This document shows positions 53,505 to 63,697 of a DNA stretch of 64,000 nucleotides, in pieces. How positions within the stretch are numbered: the stretch's first letter is position 1; the number at the start of each line of letters is the position of its first letter. Source of the DNA: Kaistia defluvii (GTDB lineage Bacteria; Pseudomonadota; Alphaproteobacteria; Rhizobiales; Kaistiaceae); assembly GCF_040548815.1 (NCBI RefSeq), contig NZ_JBEPSM010000002.1:620001-684000 (forward strand), written 5' to 3'. The position numbers and the translations under genes are program-made. The notes beneath the pieces are model-generated. The model searched no databases and was not told the origin of the DNA. It saw only the letters and a program-made list of their open reading frames with translations.

Positions 53505-54404
53505 TCAGGACTGCGGCCGCGCCGTGCCACTCTTCGGGAAGCGCTTGGCAAAGTCCTCGGCAATGGTTTCCATCGTCACGAACTTCACGCCCTCAAAACC
53601 CTTCATGTATTCGAACAGCCGCTCATGCATCTTCAGAACATGCGGCTTGCCCGAGACGTCGGGATGGATGGTCAGCGGGAAGACGGCGTAATCGTAATTC
53701 TCGTAGACCCAGTCGAACTGGTCCTTCCACATCTGCTCGATATCGCGCGGATTGACGAAGCCGTGGCTGTTCGGCGAGGCCTTGATGAACATCATCGGCG
53801 GCAGGTCGTCGAGATACCAGGAAGCCGGGATCTCGATCAGGTCGGTCTCTTCGCCCTGGACATAGGGCTTCATCCAGGTCGAGGGATGCTTCGAGTAGTC
53901 GATCTTGGTCCATTCGTCGCCGACCGTCACATAATAGGGGTGATGGTCGTTGTGCATCAGCGAGTGATCGTACTTGATGCCCTTCTGCTTCAGGAGCTCG
54001 TTGGTCTTAGAGCCGAACTCCCACCACGGCGCGACGTAGCCGCGCGGCGGCTTGCCGGAGAGCTTGGTAATCAGCTCGACGCATTTGTCGAAGATCGCCT
54101 CTTCCTGCTCGGGCGTCATGGCGATCGGATTTTCATGGCTGTAGCCATGCATGCCGATCTCGTGGCCGGCGTCGGCGACGGCCTTCATCTCGGTCCAGAA
54201 GCTCTCGATCGAGTGGCCGGGGATGAACCAGGTGGTCTGGATGCCCCACTTCTCGAACATCCGCAGCAGGCGGGCGCTGCCGACATGGCCGGCGAAAGCG
54301 CCGCGCGAGATGTCGCAAGGGCTATCCTCGCCGCCATAGGAGCCAAGCCAGCCGGCTACGGCGTCGACGTCGATCCCGTAGGATACGAAGATCTCTTTCG
54401 GCAT
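53505..54404 (-). CDS. polysaccharide-deacetylase-fold hydrolase, cyclic-imide-hydrolase/PgdA type
   Basis: A 299-residue NodB-fold hydrolase. The metal triad is Asp14 ([10 protein letters not shown]), His86 and His90 (HGYSHENP), in the numbering I recall for Helicobacter Pgd[13 protein letters not shown] and [15 protein letters not shown] are characteristic of the branch that also contains bacterial cyclic imide hydrolase and PuuE-like allantoinases. No signal peptide is present, which argues against cell-wall deacetylation and for a cytoplasmic amide or imide substrate. The adjacent GntR gene and metallochaperone fit a catabolic metalloenzyme. Confidence 0.85.
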   Translation of the reverse strand: MPKEIFVSYGIDVDAVAGWLGSYGGEDSPCDISRGAFAGHVGSARLLRMFEKWGIQTTWFIPGHSIESFWTEMKAVADAGHEIGMHGYSHENPIAMTPEQEEAIFDKCVELITKLSGKPPRGYVAPWWEFGSKTNELLKQKGIKYDHSLMHNDHHPYYVTVGDEWTKIDYSKHPSTWMKPYVQGEETDLIEIPASWYLDDLPPMMFIKASPNSHGFVNPRDIEQMWKDQFDWVYENYDYAVFPLTIHPDVSGKPHVLKMHERLFEYMKGFEGVKFVTMETIAEDFAKRFPKSGTARPQS

Positions 54405-54448
54405 GTCGTTCCTTTCCGCTTAACATCGGGGCGGCGTGCCGCCCGCTT

Positions 54449-55210
54449 TCAGACCAGTTCAACGATGGAGATGCCGACGCGGTGAGCCGTGCGGCTCAGA
54501 TGGCGTCGCATATAATATCCCGCGCCCTCGGGATCGTTCATCACCAGCGCCTCGACCACGCGCTCGTGCTCGGCGACGGGATCCCAGAGCTTTTCGCGGG
54601 TGATCGGCAGCCGCGTGCTCTCGATCAGCACGCTGGCGTAGCTGTGATGGATGTCCGACAGCAGCCGGTTGCGCGAGAAGCGCATGATCATGGCGTGGAA
54701 TTCAAAATCGACCTGCGCGAAGGCGTCGACGTCGAACAGCCGCGCCGCCGTGCGGAAGGCCTGCAGATTGTCCTTGAGCAGGCCGATTTCCGGCGCGGTC
54801 AGCGTCATCGCAGCCAGCTGCGCCGCCTGGCTCTCGGCGATGTAGCGCACCTGGTAGACCTCGGCCGGGCTGTAGCGGGCGGAGAAGCGCCACGACATGG
54901 CCGAGCCGGATTCCGCCACCGCATGGGGGTCGCGCACGAAGGTGCCGCGCCCGGGCTCGATCGAGACCAGCCCGACGGTCGCCAGGATCGAGAGGGCCTC
55001 GCGCAGCGTGGCGCGGCTGACATTGAGCTCGCGCGCCAGCTGGCGCTGCGCCACCAGCGCCTCGCCGGCGACCAGTTCGCCATCCTCGATCATCTTGCGC
55101 AGCTTGACGACCGCAAGTTGCGCCAAGCTGGCATTCGGGGTGGATGGGTCGCTGGAACCGCGTCCGGTCAGACCGGTGTCGATATCCTGGCTGTTGATGT
55201 CTGCCGTCAT
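54449..55210 (-). CDS. GntR-family regulator, FadR (FCD) subfamily
   Basis: A 253-residue regulator. It has a winged helix ([27 protein letters not shown]) at about residues 50-75 and a helical FCD domain with the metal-binding pattern (DFEFHAMIM, EHERVVEAL). ATG at 55210. It is the first gene of the minus-strand unit with the imide hydrolase, CxxC protein and GTPase. A TGGTCCGACCA palindrome sits 61 bases upstream, and its near twin precedes the plus-strand importer operon at 41313, so it probably controls both. Confidence 0.93.
   Translation of the reverse strand: MTADINSQDIDTGLTGRGSSDPSTPNASLAQLAVVKLRKMIEDGELVAGEALVAQRQLARELNVSRATLREALSILATVGLVSIEPGRGTFVRDPHAVAESGSAMSWRFSARYSPAEVYQVRYIAESQAAQLAAMTLTAPEIGLLKDNLQAFRTAARLFDVDAFAQVDFEFHAMIMRFSRNRLLSDIHHSYASVLIESTRLPITREKLWDPVAEHERVVEALVMNDPEGAGYYMRRHLSRTAHRVGISIVELV
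55164..55176. promoter_or_regulatory. GntR-like palindrome CCGGTCAGACCGG inside gntR
   Basis: Perfect palindrome with the GGTC-A-GACC core of the two flanking operators. It lies in the first codons of gntR, about 100 bases from the 55271 site. It could be a second autoregulatory site or chance in coding DNA. Confidence 0.4.
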
Positions 55211-55270
55211 GCTTCCATTCGATCTTTCGGAGCGCGGTGGCGCTCGCTTGGGATCATGGCAGCTTGGAAT

Positions 55271-55281
55271 TGGTCCGACCA
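55271..55281. promoter_or_regulatory. GntR/FadR-type operator TGGTCCGACCA
   Basis: Perfect 5-bp arms around a central C, 61 bases upstream of the gntR ATG. The wider sequence ATTGGTCCGACCAGAC is almost the same as that at 41312-41327. It is the probable autoregulatory site. Confidence 0.7.
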
Positions 55282-55358
55282 GACTTTGATTTGTGCAATC
55301 GCACGATGCATCCGCCAGTCAAAAAGGCACGGGCATTCAAAGGCAGTTTCGATACAGT

Positions 55359-55400
55359 CGAGATATTTCTCGATATATCTTGATTTACGATATATCGAGA
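55359..55400. promoter_or_regulatory. PadR operator region with overlapping inverted repeats
   Basis: CGAGATATTTCTCG (55359-55372) overlaps a longer pair, TCTCGATATATC (55368-55379) and GATATATCGAGA (55389-55400), exact complements across nine bases. The region ends 14 bases before the padR ATG. AT-rich dyads of this form, next to the gene, are typical of PadR autoregulation. Confidence 0.7.
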
Positions 55401-55414
55401 TCTATATCGGCTTC

Positions 55415-56026
55415 ATGAAACACAGACACACCCATGACGGCCACGGCCGTCCCTTCGCCGCCCATGAGGATTTCTCGGGGCATCACCGCTTTCACCCCCA
55501 CTTCCATCCGCATTCGGATCACGGTCGTCGCGGCCCGCATGGCCGCGGCGGCGGGCGCCATGGCGGTGGCCGCCTGTTCGATTATGGTGAGCTGCGCCTT
55601 CTGCTTCTGGCGATGATCGCCGAGCGGCCGTGGCATGGCTACGAGCTGATCAAGGCGATCGAAGAGCGCTTCGGCGGCAGCTATACGCCCAGCCCCGGCG
55701 TGATCTATCCGACGCTCGCCTGGCTCGACGACATGGGCTATGCCGCGATTGAACCGGTCGAGGCCGGCCGCAAGCGCTATCGCATCACCGCCGAGGGCGA
55801 GGCCTTCCTCGCGGCCAATCGCGCCGCGGCGGATGAGCTGCTGGCCCGCGTCGGCCCGGTCGGCCGGGAAGGGAGCGAGGCGGTTCCCGCGCCGATGATC
55901 CGCGCCATGGAAAACCTCAAGCTCGCGCTGCGGCTTCGCATCCAGCGCGGCTCGATCGACGCCGCCGCCGCCGAAGCCATCGCCGCCGCCCTCGACGCGG
56001 CCGCCCAGACCGTGGAGCGCAGCTGA
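55415..56026 (+). CDS. PadR-family regulator with His-rich N-terminal tail
   Basis: A 203-residue PadR regulator. The winged helix starts near residue 55 (YGELRLLLLAMIAERPWHGYEL) with SPGVIYPTLAWLDDMGY. The first 50 residues are extraordinarily rich in His and Gly (KHRHTHDGHG, HHRFHPHFHPHSDHG), which suggests metal binding. ATG 55415 follows a strong inverted-repeat operator. Its stop overlaps the start of the DUF2218 gene, so the two form one unit. Similar PadR-DUF2218 pairs occur near iron-uptake genes; iron or nickel sensing is plausible. Confidence 0.93.
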   Translation: MKHRHTHDGHGRPFAAHEDFSGHHRFHPHFHPHSDHGRRGPHGRGGGRHGGGRLFDYGELRLLLLAMIAERPWHGYELIKAIEERFGGSYTPSPGVIYPTLAWLDDMGYAAIEPVEAGRKRYRITAEGEAFLAANRAAADELLARVGPVGREGSEAVPAPMIRAMENLKLALRLRIQRGSIDAAAAEAIAAALDAAAQTVERS

Positions 56027-56331
56027 TGACCGATACCAGCTCGAACCCGCAGACCGCCGTCGCCACCGTGGCGACGGAGCATGCGAGCCGCTACCTGCAG
56101 CAGCTCTGCAAGCATTTCGCGCACAAGCTTCCCGTCACCTTCGACGAGACGGCGGGGCAGATCGATTTCTCGATCGGCTCCTGCCGGCTGGTCGCGGCCG
56201 ACGGCGTGCTGACCCTGACGCTGACCGCGCAGGACGGTAGTGAGATGCCGCAATTGCAGGATGTCGTGGTGCGCCACCTCCTGCGCTTCGCCTTTCGCGA
56301 GGAACTCGCCATCGACTGGCGTCCCGCCTGA
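56026..56331 (+). CDS. DUF2218-domain protein
   Basis: A 101-residue DUF2218 protein. The core ASRYLQQLCKHFAHKLPVTFD and FSIGSCRLVAADGVLTLTL matches the family, which is found next to or fused with siderophore-interacting proteins. No membrane segment or signal is present. Its start overlaps the padR stop. Its function is unknown. The stop codon is only seven bases from that of the convergent LysR gene, leaving no room for a separate terminator. Confidence 0.85.
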   Translation: MTDTSSNPQTAVATVATEHASRYLQQLCKHFAHKLPVTFDETAGQIDFSIGSCRLVAADGVLTLTLTAQDGSEMPQLQDVVVRHLLRFAFREELAIDWRPA

Positions 56332-56338
56332 ATCGGCG

Positions 56339-57226
56339 CTAGTCCGCCTCGAATTCGCGGCGTGCGGCGCGGACGCTGGCGACGATGTGGCGTTGCACCT
56401 CGGCGACCCGGCGCAGCCGGTGCGTGTCGGGGTGCGATATCAGCCAGTAATTGCGGGTGAAGCGGATCTCCGGCAGCAGGCGCTTCAGCTCCGGGAAGCG
56501 CTGCGCGGCATAATCGTGCATGATGCCGATGCCGTGGCCGGCGCGCACCGCCTCCATCTGCCCCATCACGCTGCCGCATTCGAACCGGCGATGCATCAGC
56601 TGGCCGAGCCGGTCGGCATAGTCGAGCGCGCGGCTATAGACGAAATCCTCGACATGCGTGACGAACAGCCGGCCGGCGAGATCGGCCTCCTGTTCGATCG
56701 GCCCCGTCTTGGCCAGGTAGCGCTCCGAGGCGTAGACGCTGAGCGTGTAGTCGGTCAGCTTCTGCACCAGCATGCGCCCTTGCTTGGGCCGGTCGAGCGT
56801 GATGACGATGTCGGCCTCGCGGCGGGACAGCGAGAAGGTTCGGGGCAGCGGCACCAGCTGGATCACGAGGTCGGGATAACGCGCCGCCATGCCGCCCAGC
56901 GCCCCGGCGAGGAAGTAATTGCCGAGCCCGTCCGGCGCGCCGACGCGGACCGCGCCGCTGATCGCCTCCGCCGTGCCGGAAAGCTCGGCCTCGAGCTGCA
57001 GGAATTCGGATTCGACCCGTTCCGCCGTTGCAAGCAGCGCCTCGCCGGCCGGCGTCAGGACGCATCCATTGGTCTGCCTCTCGACCAGCTTGGTCGAAAG
57101 CTCTTCCTCCAGTGCCGTCAACTGGCGGCCGACCGTCGCGTGGTTGAGGCCAAGCCGCTTGGCGGCGCCGGCCAGCTGGCCGGTACGCGCGACGGCGAGG
57201 AAGATGCGAATGCGATCCCAATCCAT
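56339..57226 (-). CDS. LysR-family transcriptional regulator
   Basis: A 295-residue LysR regulator starting [20 protein letters not shown]. The winged helix covers [24 protein letters not shown], and an effector domain follows. I chose ATG 57226. A much longer open frame through the divergent dehydrogenase gene is a shadow. It is divergent from mmsA across 105 bases and so is the likely regulator of that gene. Confidence 0.93.
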   Translation of the reverse strand: MDWDRIRIFLAVARTGQLAGAAKRLGLNHATVGRQLTALEEELSTKLVERQTNGCVLTPAGEALLATAERVESEFLQLEAELSGTAEAISGAVRVGAPDGLGNYFLAGALGGMAARYPDLVIQLVPLPRTFSLSRREADIVITLDRPKQGRMLVQKLTDYTLSVYASERYLAKTGPIEQEADLAGRLFVTHVEDFVYSRALDYADRLGQLMHRRFECGSVMGQMEAVRAGHGIGIMHDYAAQRFPELKRLLPEIRFTRNYWLISHPDTHRLRRVAEVQRHIVASVRAARREFEAD

Positions 57227-57331
57227 ATCAGGACTATAATTTCCGCACATCGGAACTGCAATCGTCGCGATTGCTGTGCAAATCTGCGAGGTCCATAAGC
57301 CCGGCATCGTAACCGGCTCGTGGAGGGCGAC

Positions 57332-58831
<1,500 letters not shown>

Positions 58832-58833
58832 AA

Positions 58834-58878
58834 AGAAAGCGCGCCCGGTGGGGATGCCGGGCGCGCTTTCTGCTTTTT
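58834..58878 (+). terminator. Rho-independent terminator of mmsA
   Basis: AGAAAGCGCGCCCGG (58834-58848) and CCGGGCGCGCTTTCT (58857-58871) are exact complements around an 8-base loop, then a short T-run follows. The A-rich 5' side means it may also work for the convergent Dps gene. Confidence 0.9.
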
Positions 58879-58890
58879 GGAGGCAGCCAA

Positions 58891-59385
58891 TCAGACGTTG
58901 CGGGTGATCTCGAACAGGAACCAGCTGCGGCGTTCGGTTTCGTCGATCCAGACTTCGATCAGGCTGGTGGTGGCGACGTCGTTATGTTCCTCCGCCGTTG
59001 CGTGGGTCGAGCGCAGGAAGCCGACCAGCTCGCGGTTGTCGCTTGCCAGTTCCGCGATCATGTCCTCGGGCGTGACGAACTCGGCGTCATTGTCGGGAAT
59101 GCGCTGCAGGCGAGCGATATGGCCGATCGAGCGGATCGTCGTGCCGCCCAGCTTGCGGGCGCGCTCGGCGATCGCATCGGTCATCGCGAAGATCTGGTCG
59201 CCCTGGTCGTCGAGCATCAGGTGATAGTCGCGGAAATGCGGCCCCGACATGTGCCAGTGGAAGTTCTTGGTCTTGAGGTAGAGCGCGAAGGTATCGGCCA
59301 GCAGGCCCGACAGGGCGGCCGAGATGTCCTTGGTGGCATTCTCGCCGAGATCGGTCGGGGTACGGAGGGCGTTGCGGGTGGTCAT
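58891..59385 (-). CDS. dps: Dps-family ferritin-like protein
   Basis: A 164-residue Dps protein, the usual length. Ferroxidase residues are in place: His43 ([10 protein letters not shown]), His55, Asp59 ([11 protein letters not shown]) and a Glu in [11 protein letters not shown]. It assembles into dodecamers that oxidise iron with peroxide and protect DNA in stationary phase. No Lys-rich DNA-binding tail is seen, only a short N-terminal [13 protein letters not shown] at 59385. It stands alone between mmsA and the bicupin gene. Confidence 0.94.
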   Translation of the reverse strand: MTTRNALRTPTDLGENATKDISAALSGLLADTFALYLKTKNFHWHMSGPHFRDYHLMLDDQGDQIFAMTDAIAERARKLGGTTIRSIGHIARLQRIPDNDAEFVTPEDMIAELASDNRELVGFLRSTHATAEEHNDVATTSLIEVWIDETERRSWFLFEITRNV

Positions 59386-59429
59386 AGCGGATTTCCTTGG
59401 GTTGAAGGTCGGTTGGGGCAGGGGAGGTT

Positions 59430-60479
59430 TCAGAGCACGGGGTCGAGCGGGTTGGGCCGCGGCACCAGCAGCGGGTCGATTTCCGTGAAGGGGAATTCCG
59501 GCAACTCGGCCTCGGGAATGCCGAAGGCGGCGGCCAGCACGGCGCGCGGATAGACGTTGATCAGCGAGCGATAGCCGACGTCACCGGGCGAGACCTGATC
59601 GAAGAAGATCAGGAGGTGCACATTGCCCTCGCCGACATTCTCGATGTGGTGCGGATAGGCGGCGGGAATGAAATAGGCGTCGCCGGGACCGATCAGATAG
59701 GTGTCGGTCTGGCCATCGGGATTGAGGATCGTCATCCGCGCCTGGCCGGTGAGGACATAGCCCATCTCCGCCGTTTCCGGGTGCCAGTGCGGCTCGCGCA
59801 TACCCTGCTGGGTGATCGTCACCGAGAACATCGCGATATCGCGCAGCGCCGGCCAGAGGGCTGCCTTGGTGGTGTGGGCGTTACCGGCCGGATAGTCGAT
59901 CTGCGGCGGCGTGGCCTCGACACTATACTTGTAGGGATTGACGTGGCGCGCTTCGTCCTCGATCGCCCGATGGGCGGGGAGCTCGAGGATCTCGCTTCCC
60001 GCGACCTGCCGGTCGAACGGCGTGAAGGCGGCGGCGGGCAGGTCGTAGGTGTTGCCCAGCACGGCGTCGGACATCGCCCCGAAGGCCGCCTTGATGCCGA
60101 AATCCTCGGGCTTCTCATGCGAGAAGGCGAGCACGAATTCGGCCGGCCCGGTGCCGATATTCTCGATGCTGTGCATGGCGCCGGAGGGGACGAAGAACAT
60201 CTCGCCGGCCTGGATCACGAAGCTCTCGCGCTCGGCGTGGTTGCCGGCGATGGTGATCAGCGCTTCGCCATGCACGCAGTAGCCCAATTCATGGGCATTG
60301 GCGTGCCAGTGCGGTTCGCGCAGGCCGAGCGGCGCCAGCAGCAGCCGCCGGATGGAAAGCCGGCGCAGGATCGGCAGGTCCGTCACATCCATATGGGTGA
60401 TGGAGCCTCTCGGGCCCTCGAAGCGGGGCTTCTGGCCCGCCAGCGAAATCGTGTGTCGGGATCTGGTTTCCGTTGTCAT
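59430..60479 (-). CDS. bicupin protein, oxalate decarboxylase-like
   Basis: A 349-residue protein with two cupin domains. Both have metal-site motifs: LREPHWHANAHELGY (His57, His59, Glu64) with His103, and MREPHWHPETAEMGY with PHHIENV in the second half. The layout is that of oxalate decarboxylase, but I saw no clear SEST-type lid, so it could be another small-acid enzyme. I chose ATG 60479 with AGGAGGGGGAG upstream. No signal peptide is visible. It is divergent from the DUF1275 gene. Confidence 0.85.
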   Translation of the reverse strand: MTTETRSRHTISLAGQKPRFEGPRGSITHMDVTDLPILRRLSIRRLLLAPLGLREPHWHANAHELGYCVHGEALITIAGNHAERESFVIQAGEMFFVPSGAMHSIENIGTGPAEFVLAFSHEKPEDFGIKAAFGAMSDAVLGNTYDLPAAAFTPFDRQVAGSEILELPAHRAIEDEARHVNPYKYSVEATPPQIDYPAGNAHTTKAALWPALRDIAMFSVTITQQGMREPHWHPETAEMGYVLTGQARMTILNPDGQTDTYLIGPGDAYFIPAAYPHHIENVGEGNVHLLIFFDQVSPGDVGYRSLINVYPRAVLAAAFGIPEAELPEFPFTEIDPLLVPRPNPLDPVL

Positions 60480-60705
60480 GATTGCTCCCCCTCCTGGGCC
60501 GGTCGGTCGATGAGCAAATCTAGACCGGAGCCTCCCCCCGGCAATATCGGATGGTGGTTTCGGTTGGTTCATACCTGCGTATAAGCGACGGCCGGCGACC
60601 GCCCCGGCTAAGGTCCGCGCCGCGCCCGTCCCAGCCAGGGCGCTTGCCTCCTCGACGCGAAGTGCGCCGGAGGCCGTTCACGCAAGCCGGGAAAGCGAGA
60701 AGCAG

Positions 60706-61410
60706 ATGACGTCGAAGATGGCGCTGCCGGCCGTGTCTGTGCCGGCCTTCAAACCGGGGCACGCCCTGCCGACCACGCTGGCCTTTGTGGCCGGCTTCGT
60801 CGATGCCTGCACGTTCCTGGCGTTTTCCGGCCTGTTCGTCGCCCAGGTCACCGGCAGCTTCGTCGTCGCCGGCTCCGAACTCGTCCAGGGCAATGCCGGC
60901 TTTGTCCTGAAGGTTCTGGCTATCCCGGTGTTCCTGCTCGCCGGCATGGCGACGACCATCGTCGTTCGCGCCTATGGCAGCGGGGCCCGCCAGGCTCTGG
61001 TCACCGCGCTCTGCATCGAGGCGGCGCTGTTGAGCGTGCTGGCTCTTTACGGTGTGATGGGCAGTCCGGCCGGGCTGTTGACCCTGGCCGCCCTGTTTGG
61101 CTTGAGTGCCATGGGCGTGCAGAGCGCGGCCGCGCATCTGCTGCTGCCGGGCTATGGATCCAGCAACGTCATGACCACCAACACCACGCAATTGTCGATC
61201 GACCTGGCCGACAGCCTGATGCGCCGCCGCGTGGCGCCGGGAATGGCCGATACGGGCCTCGTCATGCTGGGCTTTCTGGTGGGCGTGGCGGTCGGCGGCC
61301 TCGCTTTCAAGGCGGTCGGGCTCGGCTGTCTTGTTTTCGCGGTCGCGATCGTGATCGGTATTGCAGTGGTGCTGGGTCAGGCGACCCGTCATGGCGAGTT
61401 TCCTGCATGA
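60706..61410 (+). CDS. DUF1275 (YoaK-like) integral membrane protein
   Basis: A 234-residue membrane protein with six predicted hydrophobic segments. TTLAFVAGFVDACTFLAFSGLFVAQVTGS is the family signature (G-x-VDA-x-TF and TGN/TGS). Its function is not known; a transporter role is often suggested. ATG 60706 has GCGAGAAG upstream. Its stop overlaps the kinase start (ATGA), so it is translationally coupled to a two-component system. It may feed a signal to the kinase. Confidence 0.88.
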   Translation: MTSKMALPAVSVPAFKPGHALPTTLAFVAGFVDACTFLAFSGLFVAQVTGSFVVAGSELVQGNAGFVLKVLAIPVFLLAGMATTIVVRAYGSGARQALVTALCIEAALLSVLALYGVMGSPAGLLTLAALFGLSAMGVQSAAAHLLLPGYGSSNVMTTNTTQLSIDLADSLMRRRVAPGMADTGLVMLGFLVGVAVGGLAFKAVGLGCLVFAVAIVIGIAVVLGQATRHGEFPA

Positions 61411-62972
61411 CGGCGCGCGGATCTGATATTGCCATGCCGCAACTACCGGTCGGGGGACTCATGCCACGCTATTCGCTTATCGCTGCGATCGTCCTCGCCG
61501 CGGCGATTTTCCTGTTCGACACGCTGACGCAGTTCGATGTGGCGATCGCGGTGCTCTATGTCGCCGTGGTGCTGCTGTCGCTCAATTTCACGGGCCGGCG
61601 CGGCACGCTGGCGGTGGCGGCGATCTGCATTCTTCTGACGCTGATCAGCTTCGTCGTGACCCACGGCGCGGGGATGGAGTCGGGCGCGGTTGCCCGAGCC
61701 CTCGTCAGCCTCGCAGCCATCGTCATCACCACCATACTGGCGCTGCGGCTCGCCGCGACCATCGCCATCATCGGCGAAAGCGAGCGGCGCTACCGTACGA
61801 TCTTCCGTTCGACAGGCGTCGCGATTCTCGAAATGGATTTCTCCGCGCTCAAGGCGCGGCTCGATTCCATGCGATCCGATGGCGCGCGCAGCATCGAGGA
61901 CATCGTGCGCGACGATCCGAACTTCGTTCGCGAAGCGCTCGGCCTGATGAAGCTGGTCAATGCCAACGACACCACCTTCTCCACCTTCAAGGCGCCAAAT
62001 CTCGAAGCCTTTCGCGAGAGCCTGCCGGACCTGACGCCCAAGGAGATGGAGCCGTCGATCCTGCGAATGCTCGACGCGATCTGGAACGGCCGGACCAATT
62101 TCGAGTCCGAGGGCGTCATGGATGCGATCGACGGCAAGCGCCTGAACGTCCTCTACACGGTGGCGATGCCCACCGATCGGCGCGCGCTCGACGTCGTGCT
62201 GGTCAGCATCATGGACGTCACCGCGCGCCTCGAGGCCGAGAACGGCCTGCACCAGGCGCAGGCGGAGCTGGCGCATGTCTCCCGCGTGGCGACGCTCGGC
62301 GAGTTGACGGTGTCGATCGCGCATGAGGTCAACCAGCCGCTGGCCGGCGTCGTCACCAATGGCGAGGCGGGGCTACGCTGGCTGCGGCGGCCGGAGCCCG
62401 ACCTCGGCGAGGTTTCTGCCTCGATCGAGCGGATGATCGCCGATGCGCGGCGCGCCAGCGAGGTCATCAAGCGGCTGCGCGCGCTTTCCAGCAAGGCAAC
62501 GCCGCAGCCGACCTCCGTCGACATCAACGAGCTCGTGCAGGATACGCTTACCCTGGTCCAGCGCGAGATCGCGTCCCAGCATGTCGCGCTGCGGCTGTCG
62601 CTGGCCGACGGGCTCGGCCGGATATCGGGCGACCGGGTGCAGTTGCAGCAGGTGATCATCAACCTGATCGTCAATGCCATCCAGGCGATGGGCGCCATGC
62701 CGGTCGGCTACCGCCAGCTTGCCATCCTCTCCCGGGCGGGCGAAGACGGCGTCGTGCTGGAGATCACCGACACCGGACCGGGCTTCGAGCCCGCCGACGA
62801 GGCGCGCCTCTTCGCCGCCTTCTTCACGACCAAGCCGGAGGGGATGGGAATGGGTCTTTCGATCTGCCGTTCGATCGTCGAGGCGCATGGCGGCCGCCTG
62901 CGCGCCAGTTCGCCGGCGTCTGGCGGCGCCAGTTTCGAATTCAGCCTTCCCGCCGACAAGGAGGCCGCGTAA
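61407..62972 (+). CDS. membrane-bound sensor histidine kinase (FixL-like core)
   Basis: A 521-residue kinase. About four membrane segments cover residues 22-120, followed by a PAS-like region ([20 protein letters not shown]). The phospho-acceptor is His306 in [14 protein letters not shown], and the ATPase boxes are [18 protein letters not shown] and [10 protein letters not shown]. The sensor part does not show a heme-binding FixL PAS, so an oxygen role is not indicated. Coupled genes on both sides form a DUF1275-kinase-regulator operon. Confidence 0.93.
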   Translation: MTARGSDIAMPQLPVGGLMPRYSLIAAIVLAAAIFLFDTLTQFDVAIAVLYVAVVLLSLNFTGRRGTLAVAAICILLTLISFVVTHGAGMESGAVARALVSLAAIVITTILALRLAATIAIIGESERRYRTIFRSTGVAILEMDFSALKARLDSMRSDGARSIEDIVRDDPNFVREALGLMKLVNANDTTFSTFKAPNLEAFRESLPDLTPKEMEPSILRMLDAIWNGRTNFESEGVMDAIDGKRLNVLYTVAMPTDRRALDVVLVSIMDVTARLEAENGLHQAQAELAHVSRVATLGELTVSIAHEVNQPLAGVVTNGEAGLRWLRRPEPDLGEVSASIERMIADARRASEVIKRLRALSSKATPQPTSVDINELVQDTLTLVQREIASQHVALRLSLADGLGRISGDRVQLQQVIINLIVNAIQAMGAMPVGYRQLAILSRAGEDGVVLEITDTGPGFEPADEARLFAAFFTTKPEGMGMGLSICRSIVEAHGGRLRASSPASGGASFEFSLPADKEAA

Positions 62973-63604
62973 TGGCCGATATCGCTCCCCTGGTCTTCGT
63001 CGTCGATGACGACGCATCGCTGCGCGAGGCGCTGGGCAGCCTGTTCCGCTCGGTCGGCATGCGCGTCGAGCTGTTCGGCTCGCCGGCGGAGTTCCTGGCG
63101 CGCGGCGCGATCGACAGCGAAAGCTGCCTCGTGCTCGACATCCGGCTGCCGGGCGTCAGCGGCCTCGATTTCCAGAGCCAGTTGGCCAAGCTCGGCAATA
63201 ACATCCCGATCGTCTTCATGACCGGTCATGGCGACGTGCCGATGTCGGTTCGGGCGATGAAGGCCGGCGCACTGGACTTCCTGATCAAGCCGTTTCGCGA
63301 CCAGGACATGCTCGACGCCGTCTCGAGCGCCCTGGCGAATGACCGGTTGCGCCGCGCCAGCGACGCGCAGCTTTCAACGCTTCGGCAGCGCTATGGCACG
63401 CTGACGGCGCGCGAGCGGGAGGTGCTGGCGCTGGTCACCACCGGGCTGATGAACAAGCAGGTGGCGGGCAAGCTCGGCGTCAGCGAGATCACCGTCAAGA
63501 TCCATCGCGGCCATGTCATGGAGAAGATGGCGGCGCGCTCGCTGGCCGAGCTGGTGAAGATGTATCAGGCGCTCCAGCCCGGGCTCGAAAACCAGCCCGG
63601 CTAA
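62972..63604 (+). CDS. FixJ/NarL-type response regulator
   Basis: A 210-residue regulator. The receiver domain has VDDDAS, the phospho-acceptor Asp56 (LVLDIRLPG), Thr84 in FMTGHGD and Lys105 in IKPF. A C-terminal LuxR helix-turn-helix ([26 protein letters not shown]) binds DNA. ATG 62972 overlaps the kinase stop TAA by one base. It is the obvious partner of that kinase. Confidence 0.94.
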   Translation: MADIAPLVFVVDDDASLREALGSLFRSVGMRVELFGSPAEFLARGAIDSESCLVLDIRLPGVSGLDFQSQLAKLGNNIPIVFMTGHGDVPMSVRAMKAGALDFLIKPFRDQDMLDAVSSALANDRLRRASDAQLSTLRQRYGTLTAREREVLALVTTGLMNKQVAGKLGVSEITVKIHRGHVMEKMAARSLAELVKMYQALQPGLENQPG

Positions 63605-63697
63605 ACTTCAGTATGATTCCAATCCGACGCTGCAGGGTGCATTTTGGAAGCATGAAACCGGGCGCATGGGGCGTGTGCCGCTCCCGAAGGAACCGCA

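Noticed and set aside
54482..55414. Upstream extension of the padR frame to a 514-residue protein
   Set aside because: The extension is antisense to gntR and crosses the PadR operator. The true start is ATG 55415.
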